From positions 27,051,816 through 27,115,815 of the forward strand of contig CM069606.1 in the NCBI GenBank assembly GCA_035771175.1: a DNA stretch of 64,000 nt, in the 5' to 3' direction. Positions 10,672-23,734 of the stretch are shown here, one piece after another. Within the stretch, counting starts at the first letter, position 1, and the number at the start of each line of letters is the position of its first letter. Source of the DNA: Paratinospora sagittata (Eukaryota > Streptophyta > Magnoliopsida > Ranunculales > Menispermaceae). A program made the position numbers and the translations under genes. Below the pieces are notes generated by a model. That model saw only the letters and a list, made by a program, of their open reading frames with translations, was not told where the DNA came from and made no database searches.

Positions 10672-11859
10672 TTAGCAGTTGCAGGTTAAAGAGCAAGAGA
10701 GTACAGAATGTTTTGAATTCAAAAAGTTGTTTAATCCAAAGTTGTTTTGGGCCTGCTAGACAACGGGAATCATCAAGGTGTTAGTAGAGAATATTTCAAT
10801 TAAGATAACCTAGCAAAACTGTGTAAGGAATAGAAAAATGGAGCAAGAAGAAGTGCCCACATTTTTCTCGTTAGAAATATCAGATTTTTGTCTCAGACGT
10901 GGATTGCGTGCTTTTGGGTTGTGTATCATGTTCTCTATTGACAGACAGCAGGCTATAGCAGGTCTATGTACACAAACCCTAGAGCTCGAGTTCTTGACTT
11001 TCCGATAGCGTGTTATCAAGGCTTATGGCGCGCTATTGCCCATTTTACTAAAAATGGAAAGATCACGACAACAGCTTTATAGCGAGTTATCAAATGGGAT
11101 AGCGCGCTAGAGACAATTTTTCATAAAAACAAATGTTTTATTATAGAACCCTATCAGCGTGCTTTCAACACCAATAGTGCGTTAGTGCCTTATAGCAAAT
11201 TTTGGCAAATTTGTGGAAAGCCTTATTTTAAAAATCTAAGGAACGATTCCGTTGACTCAAAACATATTGAGATAAGATTATAAACTTTAAAATAATTCAA
11301 CAATCATTGAAATTATGACTAAAACCTTTCAAAAAACATTTTTTTTCAAAATGAAATACTATATCGAAGTGATTTTGAAGACTTTGCAATTTTCAGAGTT
11401 TTAGTGCTGAGATTGATCGAGAGGTTACCCTACACACCAAAGATCAAACCAATGCATTAGACATGATATATGTCTTCGTTCTTCGAGCTTGATCTTTGTA
11501 GACTTCGATAGCTATTGTTTGATGTGTTGTTGATGATTAGTTGTAGCTCTTAGAAAAAAAATACAGGTGATGTGTTCTTGTTTGATGTGTTTTCTTACCG
11601 GGAACACTTCATATACTTACAATTTAAAACAATAGATAGCCTCTGGAAATCTCAGCACAAAAGGGATGTAATGATGAACTTGCGAAATAATGAGGTTATC
11701 TTCAAGACAGTTTGCAATTTTGATTCAGTTCAAAGATTGTTCGGGCAAATGCAAGAATCACGACTTTCTTCTATTTAAACACTCTTTGGAAAGCTCAGTC
11801 TAACTTGCAAAAATCGTGTGTTCTATCTTTGGAAATCAGAGAATGAGGGCTTTATAGAA
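10672..11859 (+). repeat. Monomer M10 (1188 bp)
   Basis: E class, A8. GAGTTCTTGAC, TATAGCAAA, CAACAATCATT, TTTCAAAAAAC and CAGTTCAAAG are shared with M21. Confidence 0.96.
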
Positions 11860-13047
11860 TTAGCTGTTGCAGGTTAAAGAGCAAGAGAGTACAGAATGTT
11901 TTGAATTCAAAAAGTTGTTTAATCCAAAGTTGTTTTTGGCCTGCTAGACAACGGGAATCATCAAGGTGTTAGTAGAGAATATTTCAATTAAGATAACCTA
12001 GCAAAATTGTGTAAGGAATAGAAAAATGGAGCAAGAAGAAGTGCCCACATTTTTCTCGTTAGAAATATCAGATTTTTGTCTCAGACGTGGATTGCGTGCT
12101 TTTGGGTTGTGTATCACGTTCTCTATTGACAGACAGCAGGCTATAGCAGGTCTATGTACACAAACCCTAGAGCTCGAGTTTTTGACTTTCCGATAGCGTG
12201 TTATCAAGGCTTATGGCGCGCTTTTGCCCATTTTACTAAAAATGGAAAGATCACGGCAACAGCTTTATAGCGAGTTATCAAATGGGATAGCGCGCTAGAG
12301 ACAATTTTTCGTAAAAACAAATGTTTTATTATAGAACCCTATCAGCGTGCTTTCAACACCAATAGTGCGTTACTGCCTTATAGAAAATTTTGGCAAATGT
12401 GTGGAAAGCCTTATTTTAAAAATCTAAGGAACGATTCCGTTGACTCAAAACATATTGAGATAAGATTATAAACTTTAAAATAATTCAACACTCATTGAAA
12501 TTATGACTAAAACCTTTCGAAAAACATTTTTTTTCAAAATGAAATACTATATCGAAGTGATTTTGAAGACTTTGCAATTTTCAGAGTTTTAGTGCTGAGA
12601 TTGATCGAGAGGTTACCCTACACACCAAAGATCAAACCAATGCATTAGACATGATATATGTCTTCGTTCTTCGAGCTTGATCTTTGTAGACTTCGATAGC
12701 TATTGTTTGATGTGTTGTTGATGATTAGTTGTAGCTCTTAGAAAAAAAATACAGGTGATGTGTTCTTGTTTGATGTGTTTTCTTACCGGGAACACTTCAT
12801 ATACTTACAATTTAAAACAATAGATAGCTTCTGGAAATCTCAGCACAAAAGGGATGTAATGATGAACTTGCGAAATAATGAGGTTATCTTCAAGACAGTT
12901 TGCAATTTTGATTCAGTTCGAAGATTGTTCGGGCAAATGCAAGAATCACGACTTTCTTCTATTTAAACACTCTTTGGAAAGCTCAGTCTAACTTGCAAAA
13001 ATCGTGTGTTCTATCTTTGAAAATCAGAGAATGAGGGCTTTATAAAA
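11860..13047 (+). repeat. Monomer M11 (1188 bp)
   Basis: E class, A8. TATCACGTTC, CGCTTTTGCCC, TTTCGTAAAA and AAATGTGTGG are shared with the first part of M22. Unlike the other GTGTGG monomers it keeps the TACC orientation, so it may represent the state before the micro-inversion. Confidence 0.96.
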
Positions 13048-14234
13048 TTAGCAGTTGCAGGTTAAAGAGCAAGAGAGTACAGAATGTTTTGAATTCAAAA
13101 AGTTGTTTAATCCAAAGTTGTTTTGGGCCTGCTAGACAACGGGAATCATCAAGGTGTTAGTAGAGAATATTTCAATTAAGATAACCAAGCAAAACTGTGT
13201 AAGGAATAGAAAAATGGAGCAAGAAGAAGTGCCCACATTTTTCTCGTTAGAAATATCAGATTTTTGTCTCAGACGTGGATTGCGTGCTTTTGGGTTGTGT
13301 ATCATGTTCTCTATTGACAGACAGCAGGCTATAGCAGGTCTATGTACACAAACCCTAGAGCTCGAGTTTTTGGCTTTCCGATAGCGTGTTATCAAGGCTT
13401 ATGGCGCGCTATTGCCCATTTTACTAAAAATGGAAAGATCACGGCAACAGCTTTATAGCGAGTTATCAAATGGGATAGCGCGCTAGAGACAATTTTTCAT
13501 AAAAACAAATGTTTTATTATAGAACCCTATCAGCGTGCTTTCAACACCAATAGTGCGTTACTGCCTTATAGAAAATTTTGGCAAATTTGTGGAAAGCCTT
13601 ATTTTAAAAATCTAAGGAACGATTCCGTTGACTAAAACATATTGAGATAAGATTATAAACTTTAAAATAATTCAACACTCATTGAAATTATGACTAAAAC
13701 CTTTCGAAAAACATTTTTTTTCAAAATGAAATACTATATCGAAGTGATTTTGAAGACTTTGCAATTTTCAGAGTTTTAGTGCTGAGATTGATCGAGAGGT
13801 TACCCTACACACCAAAGATCAAACCAATGCATTAGACATGATATATGTCTTCGTTCTTCGAGCTTGATCTTTGTAGACTTCGATAGCTATTGTTTGATGT
13901 GTTGTTGATGATTAGTTGTAGCTCTTAGAAAAAAAATACAGGTGATGTGTTCTTGTTTGATGTGTTTTCTTACCAGGAACACTTCATATACTTACAATTT
14001 AAAACAATAGATAGCCTCTGGAAATCTCAGCACAAAAGGGATGTAATGATGAACTTGCGAAATAATGAGGTTATCTTCAAGACAGTTTGCAATTTTGATT
14101 CAGTTCGAAGATTGTTCGGGCAAATGCAAGAATCACGACTTTCTTCTATTTAAACACTCTTTGGAAAGCTCAGTCTAACTTGCAAAAATCGTGTGTTCTA
14201 TCTTTGAAAATCAGAGAATGAGGGCTTTATAAAA
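13048..14234 (+). repeat. Monomer M12 (1187 bp)
   Basis: First of the M12-M14 run. ACCAAGC at about 13186 replaces ACCTAGC, removing a TAG and lengthening reading frames on both strands in this copy only. Confidence 0.96.
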
Positions 14235-15421
14235 TTAGCTGTTGCAGGTTAAAGAGCAAGAGAGTACAGAATGTTTTGAATTCAAAAAGTTGTTTAATCC
14301 AAAGTTGTTTTGGGCCTGCTAGACAACGGGAATCATCAAGGTGTTAGTAGAGAATATTTCAATTAAGATAACCTAGCAAAACTGTGTAAGGAATAGAAAA
14401 ATGGAGCAAGAAGAAGTGCCCACATTTTTCTCGTTAGAAATATCAGATTTTTGTCTCAGACGTGGATTGCGTGCTTTTGGGTTGTGTATCATGTTCTCTA
14501 TTGACAGACAGCAGGCTATAGCAGGTCTATGTACACAAACCCTAGAGCTCGAGTTTTTGGCTTTCCGATAGCGTGTTATCAAGGCTTATGGCGCGCTATT
14601 GCCCATTTTACTAAAAATGGAAAGATCACGGCAACAGCTTTATAGCGAGTTATCAAATGGGATAGCGCGCTAGAGACAATTTTTCATAAAAACAAATGTT
14701 TTATTATAGAACCCTATCAGCGTGCTTTCAACACCAATAGTGCGTTACTGCCTTATAGAAAATTTTGGCAAATTTGTGGAAAGCCTTATTTTAAAAATCT
14801 AAGGAACGATTCCGTTGACTAAAACATATTGAGATAAGATTATAAACTTTAAAATAATTCAACACTCATTGAAATTATGACTAAAACCTTTCGAAAAACA
14901 TTTTTTTTCAAAATGAAATACTATATCGAAGTGATTTTGAAGACTTTGCAATTTTCAGAGTTTTAGTGCTGAGATTGATCGAGAGGTTACCCTACACACC
15001 AAAGATCAAACCAATGCATTAGACATGATATATGTCTTCGTTCTTCGAGCTTGATCTTTGTAGACTTCGATAGCTATTGTTTGATGTGTTGTTGATGATT
15101 AGTTGTAGCTCTTAGAAAAAAAATACAGGTGATGTGTTCTTGTTTGATGTGTTTTCTTACCAGGAACACTTCATATACTTACAATTTAAAACAATAGATA
15201 GCCTCTGGAAATCTCAGCACAAAAGGGATGTAATGATGAACTTGCGAAATAATGAGGTTATCTTCAAGACAGTTTGCAATTTTGATTCAGTTCGAAGATT
15301 GTTCGGGCAAATGCAAGAATCACGACTTTCTTCTATTTAAACACTCTTTGGAAAGCTCAGTCTAACTTGCAAAAATCGTGTGTTCTATCTTTGAAAATCA
15401 GAGAATGAGGGCTTTATAAAA
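14235..15421 (+). repeat. Monomer M13 (1187 bp)
   Basis: Second of the M12-M14 run: TTGGCTTTCC, GACTAAAACA, TACCAGGAAC. A8. Confidence 0.96.
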
Positions 15422-16608
15422 TTAGCTGTTGCAGGTTAAAGAGCAAGAGAGTACAGAATGTTTTGAATTCAAAAAGTTGTTTAATCCAAAGTTGTTTTGG
15501 GCCTGCTAGACAACGGGAATCATCAAGGTGTTAGTAGAGAATATTTCAATTAAGATAACCTAGCAAAACTGTGTAAGGAATAGAAAAATGGAGCAAGAAG
15601 AAGTGCCCACATTTTTCTCGTTAGAAATATCAGATTTTTGTCTCAGACGTGGATTGCGTGCTTTTGGGTTGTGTATCATGTTCTCTATTGACAGACAGCA
15701 GGCTATAGCAGGTCTATGTACACAAACCCTAGAGCTCGAGTTTTTGGCTTTCCGATAGCGTGTTATCAAGGCTTATGGCGCGCTATTGCCCATTTTACTA
15801 AAAATGGAAAGATCACGGCAACAGCTTTATAGCGAGTTATCAAATGGGATAGCGCGCTAGAGACAATTTTTCATAAAAACAAATGTTTTATTATAGAACC
15901 CTATCAGCGTGCTTTCAACACCAATAGTGCGTTACTGCCTTATAGAAAATTTTGGCAAATTTGTGGAAAGCCTTATTTTAAAAATCTAAGGAACGATTCC
16001 GTTGACTAAAACATATTGAGATAAGATTATAAACTTTAAAATAATTCAACACTCATTGAAATTATGACTAAAACCTTTCGAAAAACATTTTTTTTCAAAA
16101 TGAAATACTATATCGAAGTGATTTTGAAGACTTTGCAATTTTCAGAGTTTTAGTGCTGAGATTGATCGAGAGGTTACCCTACACACCAAAGATCAAACCA
16201 ATGCATTAGACATGATATATGTCTTCGTTCTTCGAGCTTGATCTTTGTAGACTTCGATAGCTATTGTTTGATGTGTTGTTGATGATTAGTTGTAGCTCTT
16301 AGAAAAAAAATACAGGTGATGTGTTCTTGTTTGATGTGTTTTCTTACCAGGAACACTTCATATACTTACAATTTAAAACAATAGATAGCCTCTGGAAATC
16401 TCAGCACAAAAGGGACGTAATGATGAACTTGCGAAATAATGAGGTTATCTTCAAGACAGTTTGCAATTTTGATTCAGTTCGAAGATTGTTCGGGCAAATG
16501 CAAGAATCACGACTTTCTTCTATTTAAACACTCTTTGGAAAGCTCAGTCTAACTTGCAAAAATCGTGTGTTCTTTCTTTGAAAATCAGAGAATGAGGGCT
16601 TTATAAAA
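15422..16608 (+). repeat. Monomer M14 (1187 bp)
   Basis: Third of the M12-M14 run. Private changes: GGGACGTAATG near 16418 and TTCTTTCTTTG near 16571. Confidence 0.96.
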
Positions 16609-17795
16609 TTAGCTGTTGCAGGTTAAAGAGCAAGAGAGTACAGAATGTTTTGAATTCAAAAAGTTGTTTAATCCAAAGTTGTTTTGGGCCTGCTAGACAA
16701 CGGGAATCATCAAGGTGTTGGTAGAGAATATTTCAATTAAGATAACCTAGCAAAACTGTGAAAGGAATAGAAAAATGGAGCACGCAGAAGTGCCCACATT
16801 TTTCTCGTTAGAAATATCAGATTTTTGTCTCAGACGTGGATTGCGTGCTTTTGGGTTGTGTAGCATGTTCTCTATTGACAGACAGCAGGCTATAGCAGGT
16901 CTATGTACACAAACCCTAGAGCTCGAGTTTTTGACTTTCCGATAGCGTGTTATCAAGGCTTATGGCGCGCTATTGCCCATTTTACTAAAAATGGAAGATC
17001 ACGGCAACAGCTTTATAGCGAGTTATCAAATGGGATAGCGCGCTAGAGACAATTTTTCATAAAAACAAATGTTTTATTATAGAACCCTATCAGCGTGCTT
17101 TCAACACCAATAGTGCGTTACTGCCTTATAGAAAATTTTGGCAAATTTGTGGAAAGCCTTATTTTAAAAATCTAAGGAACGATTCCGTTGACTCAAAACA
17201 TATTGAGATAAGATTATAAACTTTAAAATAATTCAACACTCATTGAAATTATGACTAAAACCTTTCGAAAAACATTTTTTTTCAAAATGAAATACTATAT
17301 CGAAGTGATTTTGAAGACTTTGCAATTTTCAGAGTTTTAGTGCTGAGATTGATCGAGAGGTTACCCTACACACCAAAGATCAAACCAATGCATTAGACAT
17401 GATATATGTCTTCGTTCTTCGAGCTTGATCTTTGTAGACTTCGATAGCTATTGTTTGATGTGTTGTTGATGATTAGTTGTAGCTCTTAGAAAAAAAATAC
17501 AGGTGATGTGTTCTTGTTTGATGTGTTTTCTTACCGGGAACACTTCATATACTTACAATTTAAAACAATAGATAGCTTCTGGAAATCTCAGCACAAAAGG
17601 GATGTAATGATGAACTTGCGAAATAATGAGGTTATCTTCAAGACAGTTTGCAATTTTGATTCAGTTCGAAGATTGTTCGGGCAAATGCAAGAATCACGAC
17701 TTTCTTCTATTTAAACACTCTTTGGAAAGCTCAGTCTAACTTGCAAAAATCGTGTGTTCTATCTTTGAAAATCAGAGAATGAGGGCTTTATAGAA
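16609..17795 (+). repeat. Monomer M15 (1187 bp)
   Basis: H class, A8, with one A missing in AATGGAAGATC near 16996. Carries GTGTTGGTAG and the TAGCTTCTGG variant also seen in M11. Confidence 0.96.
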
Positions 17796-18985
17796 TTAGC
17801 AGTTGCAGGTTAAAGAGCAAGAGAGTACAGAATGTTTTGAATTCAAAAAGTTGTTTAATCCAAAGTTGTTTTGGGCCTGCTAGACAACGGGAATCATCAA
17901 GGTGTTAGTAGAGAATATTTCAATTAAGATAACCTAGCAAAACTGTGTAAGGAATAGAAAAATGGAGCAAGAAGAAGTGCCCACATTTTTCTCGTTAGAA
18001 ATATCAGATTTTTGTCTCAGACGTGGATTGCGTGCTTTTGGGTTGTGTATCATGTTCTCTATTGACAGACAGCAGGCTATAGCAGGTCTATGTACACAAA
18101 CCCTAGAGCTCGAGTTTTTGACTTTCCGATAGCGTGTTATCAAGGCTTATGGCGCGCTATTGCCCATTTTACTAAAAATGGAAAGATCACGGCAACAGCT
18201 TTATAGCGAGTTATCAAATGGGATAGCGCGCTAGAGACAATTTTTCATAAAAACAAATGTTTTATTATAGAACCCTATCAGCGTGCTTTCAACACCAATA
18301 GTGCGTTACTGCCTTATAGAAAATTTTGGCAAATTTGTGGTAAGCCTTATTTTAAAAATCTAAGGAACGATTCCGTTGACTCAAAACATATTGAGATAAG
18401 ATTATAAACTTTAAAATAATTCAACACTCATTGAAATTATGACTAAAACCTTTCGAAAAACATTTTTTTTCAAAATGAAATACTATATCGAAGTGATTTT
18501 GAAGACTTTGCAATTTTCAGAGTTTTAGTGCTGAGATTGATCGAGAGGTTACCCTACACACCAAAGATCAAACCAATGCATTAGACATGATATATGTCTT
18601 CGTTCTTCGAGCTTGATCTTTGTAGACTTCGATAGCTATTGTTTGATGTGTTGTTGATGATTAGTTGTAGCTCTTAGAAAAAAAAAATACAGGTGATGTG
18701 TTCTTGTTTGATGTGTTTTCTTACCGGGAACACTTCATATACTTACAATTTAAAACAATAGATAGCCTCTGGAAATTTCAGCACAAAAGGGATGTAATGA
18801 TGAACTTGCGAAATAATGAGGTTATCTTCAAGACAGTTTACAATTTTGATTCAGTTCGAAGATTGTTCGGGCAAATGCAAGAATCACGACTTTCTTCTAT
18901 TTAAACACTCTTTGGAAAGCTCAGTCTAACTTGCAAAAATCGTGTGTTCTATCTTTGAAAATCAGAGAATGAGGGCTTTATAAAA
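17796..18985 (+). repeat. Monomer M16 (1190 bp)
   Basis: E class, A10. Private variants GAAATTTCAG near 18773 and GTTTACAATT near 18836. Shares GTGGTAAGCC with M9/M19. Confidence 0.96.
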
Positions 18986-20176
18986 TTAGCTGTTGCAGGT
19001 TAAAGAGCAAGAGAGTACAGAATGTTTTGAATTCAAAAAGTTGTTTAATCCAAAGTTGTTTTGGGCCTGCTAGACAACGGGAATCATCAAGGTGTTAGTA
19101 GAGAATATTTCAATTAAGATAACCTAGCAAAACTGTGAAAGGAATAGAAAAATGGAGCACGCAGAAGTGCCCACATTTTTCTCCTTAGAAATATCAGATT
19201 TTTGTCTCAGACATGGATTGCGTGCTTTTGGGTTGTGTAGCATGTTCTCTATTGACAGACAGCAGGCTATAGCAGGTCTATGTACACAAACCCTAGAGCT
19301 CGAGTTTTTGACTTTCCGATAGCGTGTTATCAAGGCTTATGGCGCGCTATTGCCCATTTTACTAAAAATGGAAAGATCACGGCAACAGCTTTATAGCGAG
19401 TTATCAAATGGGATAGCGCGCTAGAGACAATTTTTCATAAAAACAAATGTTTTATTATAGAACCCTATCAGCGTGCTTTCAACACCAATAATGCGTTACT
19501 GCCTTATAGAAAATTTTGGCAAATTTGTGGAAAGCCTTATTTTAAAAATCTAAGGAAGGATTCCGTTGACTCAAAACATATTGAGATAAGATTATAAACT
19601 TTAAAATAATTCAACACTCATTGAAATTATGACTAAAACCTTTCGGAAAACATTTTTTTTCAAAATGAAATACTATATCGAAGTGATTTTGAAGACTTTG
19701 AAATTTTCAGAGTTTTAGTGCTGAGATTGATCGAGAGGTTACCCTACACACCAAAGATCCAACCAATGCATTAGACATGATATATGTCTTCGTTCTTCGA
19801 GCTTGATCTTTGTAGACTTCGATAGCTATTGTTTGATGTGTTGATGATGATTAGTTGTAGCTCTTAGAAAAAAAAAAATACAGGTGATATGTTCTTGTTT
19901 GATGTGTTTTCTTACCGGGAACACTTCATATACTTACAATTTAAAACAATAGATAGCCTCTGGAAATCTCAGCACAAAAGGGATGTAATGATGAACTTGC
20001 AAAATAATGAGGTTATCTTCAAGACAGTTTGCAATCTTGATTCAGTTCGAAGATTGTTCGGGCAAATGCAAGAATCACAACTTTCTTCTATTTAAACACT
20101 CTTTGGAAAGCTCAGTCTAACTTGCAAAAATCGTGTGTTCTATCTTTGAAAATCAGAGAATGAGGGCTTTATAAAA
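18986..20176 (+). repeat. Monomer M17 (1191 bp)
   Basis: H class with TTCTCCTTAG and CAGACATGG. The second half has the M7-type variants without M7's 13-bp deletion. A11. Confidence 0.96.
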
Positions 20177-21354
20177 TTTGCAGTTGCAGGTTAAAGAGCA
20201 AGAGAGTACAGAATGTTTTGAATTCAAAAAGTTGTTTAATCCAAAGTTGTTTTGGGCCTGCTAGACAACGGGAATCATCAAGGTGTTAGTAGAGAATATT
20301 TCAATTAAGATAACCTAGCAAAACTGTGTAAGGAATAGAAAAATGGAGCGAGAAGAAGTGCCCACATTTTTCTCGTTAGAAATATCAGATTTTTGTCTCA
20401 GACGTGCATTGCGTGCTTTTGTTCTCTATTGACAGGCAGCAGGCTATAGCAGGTCTATGTACACAAACCCTAGAGCTCGAGTTTTTGCCTTTCCGATAGC
20501 GTGTTATCAAGGCTTATGGCGCGCTATTGCCCATTTTACTAAAAATGGAAAGATCACGGCAACAGCTTTATAGCGAGTTATCAAATTGGATAGCGCGCTA
20601 GAGACAATTTTTCATAAAAACAAATGTTTTATTATAGAACCCTATCAGCGTGCTTTCAACACCAATAGTGCGTTACTGCCTTATAGAAAATTTTGGCAAA
20701 TTTGTGGAAAGCCTTATTTTAAAAATCTAAGGAACGATTCCGTTGACTCAAAACATATTGAGATAAGATTATAAACTTTAAAATAATTCAACACTCATTG
20801 AAATTATGACTAAAACCTTTCGAAGAACATTTTTTTTCAAAATGAAACACTATATCGAAGTGATTTTGAAGACTTTGCAATTTTCAGAGTTTTAGTGCTG
20901 AGATTGATCGAGAGGTTACCCTACACACCAAAGATCAAACCAATGCATTAGACATGATATATGTCTTCGTTCTTCGAGCTTGATCTTTGTAGACTTCGAT
21001 AGCTATTGTTTGATGTGTTGTTGATGATTAGTTGTAGCTCTTAGAAAAAAAAAAAATACAGGTGATGTGTTCTTGTTTGATGTGTTTTCTTACCGGGAAC
21101 ACTTCATATACTTACAATTTAAAACAATAGATAGCCTCTGGAAATCTCAGCACAAAAGGGATGTAATGAAGAACTTGCGAAATAATGAGGTTATCTTCAA
21201 GACAGTTTGCAATTTTGATTCAGTTCGAAGATTGTTCGGGCAAATGCAAGAATCACGACTTTCTTCTATTTAAACACTCTTTAGAAAGCTCAGTCTAACT
21301 TGCAAAAATCGTGTGTTCAATCTTTGAAAATCAGAGAATGAGGGCTTTATAAAA
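20177..21354 (+). repeat. Monomer M18 (1178 bp), 14-bp deletion
   Basis: Counterpart of M8, with the deletion junction at 20421/20422. AAATTGGATAG near 20584 is private. A12. Confidence 0.96.
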
Positions 21355-22544
21355 TTAGCTGTTGCAGGTTAAAGAGCAAGAGAGTACAGAATGTTTTGAA
21401 TTCAAAAAGTTGTTTAATCCAAAGTTGTTTTGGGCCTACTAGACAACGGGAATCATCAAGGTGGTAGTAGAGAATATTTCAATTAAGATAACCTAGCAAA
21501 ACTGTGAAAGGAATAGAAAAATGCAGCACGCAGAAGTGCCCACATTTTTCTCGTTAGAAATATCAGATTTTTGTCTTAGACGTGGATTGCGTGCTTTTGG
21601 GTTGTGTAGCATGTTCTCTATTGACAGACAGCAGGCTATAGCAGGTCTATGTACACAAACCCTAGAGCTCGAGTTTTTGACTTTCCGATAGCGTGTTATC
21701 AAGGCTTATGGCGCGCTATTGCCCATTTTACTAAAAATGGAAAGATCACGGCAACAGCTTTATAGCGAGTTATCAAATGGGATAGCGCGCTAGAGACAAT
21801 TTTTTATAAAAACAAATGTTTTATTATAGAACCCTATCAGCGTGCTTTCAACACCAATAGTGCGTTACTGCCTTATAGAAAATTTTGGCAAATTTGTGGT
21901 AAGCCTTATTTTAAAAATCTAAGGAAGTATTCCGTTGACTCAAAACATATTGAGATAAGATTATAAACTTTAAAATAATTCAACACTCATTGAAATTATG
22001 ACTAAAACCTTTCGAAAAACATTTTTTTTCAAAATGAAATACTATATCGAAGTGATTTTGAAGACTTTGCAATTTTCAGAGTTTTAGTGCTGAGATTGAT
22101 CGAGAGGTTACCCTACACACCAAAGATCCAACCAATGCATTAGACATGATATATGTCTTCGTTCTTCGAGCTTGATCTTTGTAGACTTCGATAGCTATTG
22201 TTTGATGTGTTGATGATGATTAGTTGTAGCTCTTAGAAAAAAAAAATACAGGTGATATGTTCTTGTTTGATGTGTTTTCTTACCGGGAACACTTCATATA
22301 CTTACAATTTAAAACAATAGATAGCCTCTGAAAATCTCAGCACAAAAGGGATGTAATGATGAACTTGCGAAATAATGAGGTTATCTTCAAGACAGTTTGC
22401 AATTTTGATTCAGTTCGAAGATTGTTCGGGCAAATGCAAGAATCACGACTTTCTTCTATTTAAACACTCTTTGGAAAGCTCAGTCTAACTTGTAAAAATC
22501 GTGTATTCTATCTTTGAAAATCAGAGAATGAGGGCTTTATAAAA
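21355..22544 (+). repeat. Monomer M19 (1190 bp)
   Basis: Counterpart of M9, but with GATCCAACC in place of GATCAAACC in the long inverted repeat. A10. Confidence 0.96.
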
Positions 22545-23734
22545 TTAGCAGTTGCAGGTTAAAGAGCAAGAGAGTACAGAATGTTTTGAATTCAAAAAGT
22601 TGTTTAATCCAAAGTTGTTTTGGGCCTGCTAGACAACGGGAATCATCAAGGTGTTAGTAGAGAATATTTCAATTAAGATAACCTAGCAAAACTGTGTAAG
22701 GAATAGAAAAATGGAGCAAGAAGAAGTGCCCACATTTTTCTCGTTAGAAATATCAGATTTTTGTCTCAGACGTGGATTGCGTGCTTTTGGGTTGTGTATC
22801 ATGTTCTCTATTGACAGACAGCAGGCTATAGCAGGTCTATGTACACAAACCCTAAAGCTCGAGTTTTTGACTTTCCGATAGCGTGTTATCAAGGCTTATG
22901 GCGCGCTATTGCCCATTTTACTAAAAATGGAAAGATCACGGCAACAGCTTTATAGCGAGTTATCAAATGGGATAGCGCGCTAGAGACAATTTTTCATAAA
23001 AACAAATGTTTTATTATAGAACCCTATCAGCGTGCTTTCAACACCAATAGTGCGTTAGTGCCTTATAGCAAATTTTGGCAAATTTGTGGAAAGCCTTATT
23101 TTAAAAATCTAAGGAACGATTCCGTTGACTCAAAACATATTGAGATAAGATTATAAACTTTAAAATAATTCAACACTCATTGAAATTATGACTAAAACCT
23201 TTCGAAAAACATTTTTTTTCAAAATGAAATACTATATCGAAGTGATTTTGAAGACTTTGCAATTTTCAGAGTTTTAGTGCTGAGATTGATCGAGAGGTTA
23301 CCCTACACACCAAAGATCCAACCAATGCATTAGACATGATATATGTCTTCGTTCTTCGAGCTTGATCTTTGTAGACTTCGATAGCTATTGTTTGATGTGT
23401 TGATGATGATTAGTTGTAGCTCTTAGAAAAAAAAAATACAGGTGATATGTTCTTGTTTGATGTGTTTTCTTACCGGGAACACTTCATATACTTACAATTT
23501 AAAACAATAGATAGCCTCTGAAAATCTCAGCACAAAAGGGATGTAATGATGAACTTGCGAAATAGTGAGGTTATCTTCAAGACAGTTTGCAATTTTGATT
23601 CAGTTCGAAGATTGATCGGGCAAATGCAAGAATCACGACTTTCTTCTATTTAAACACTCTTTGGAAAGCTCAGTCTAACTTGTAAAAATCGTGTATTCTA
23701 TCTTTGAAAATCAGAGAATGAGGGCTTTATAAAA
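22545..23734 (+). repeat. Monomer M20 (1190 bp), chimeric extra copy
   Basis: E class. CCTAAAGCTCG near 22851 destroys the SacI site. TATAGCAAA is M21-like, while GATCCAACC and CTCTGAAAA are M19-like. Private AATAGTGAGG and GATTGATCGG near 23562 and 23612. Confidence 0.95.

Larger units (their letters stand above)
7600..12605 (+). repeat. Higher-order block A, first copy (end of M7 to M11)
   Basis: This segment recurs at about 19486-25668. M8 matches M18 (same 14-bp deletion), M9 matches M19 (GGCCTACTAG, GTGGTAGTAG, GCAGCACGC) and both are offset by 11873 bp. M10 matches M21 and M11 matches the first part of M22, at an offset of 13063 bp. The jump of 1190 bp in offset means that the second copy holds one additional monomer (M20). 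The copies diverge after about 12605/25668, where the second copy switches to the GGTA-type monomer. Confidence 0.9.
13048..16608 (+). repeat. Run of three nearly identical 1187-bp monomers (M12-M14)
   Basis: M12, M13 and M14 are each 1187 bp and share TTTTTGGCTTTCC, GTTGACTAAAACA (one C missing) and TACCAGGAACAC, a combination not seen in other monomers. Differences are few: M12 alone has ACCAAGC at about 13186, and M14 alone has GGGACGTAATG near 16418. This looks like a very recent local amplification of a single monomer. Confidence 0.93.

Noticed and set aside
13132..13395. Longer overlapping frames in M12 on both strands
   Set aside because: They arise only because CTAG became CAAG in this single copy. 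There is no sign of a real gene.
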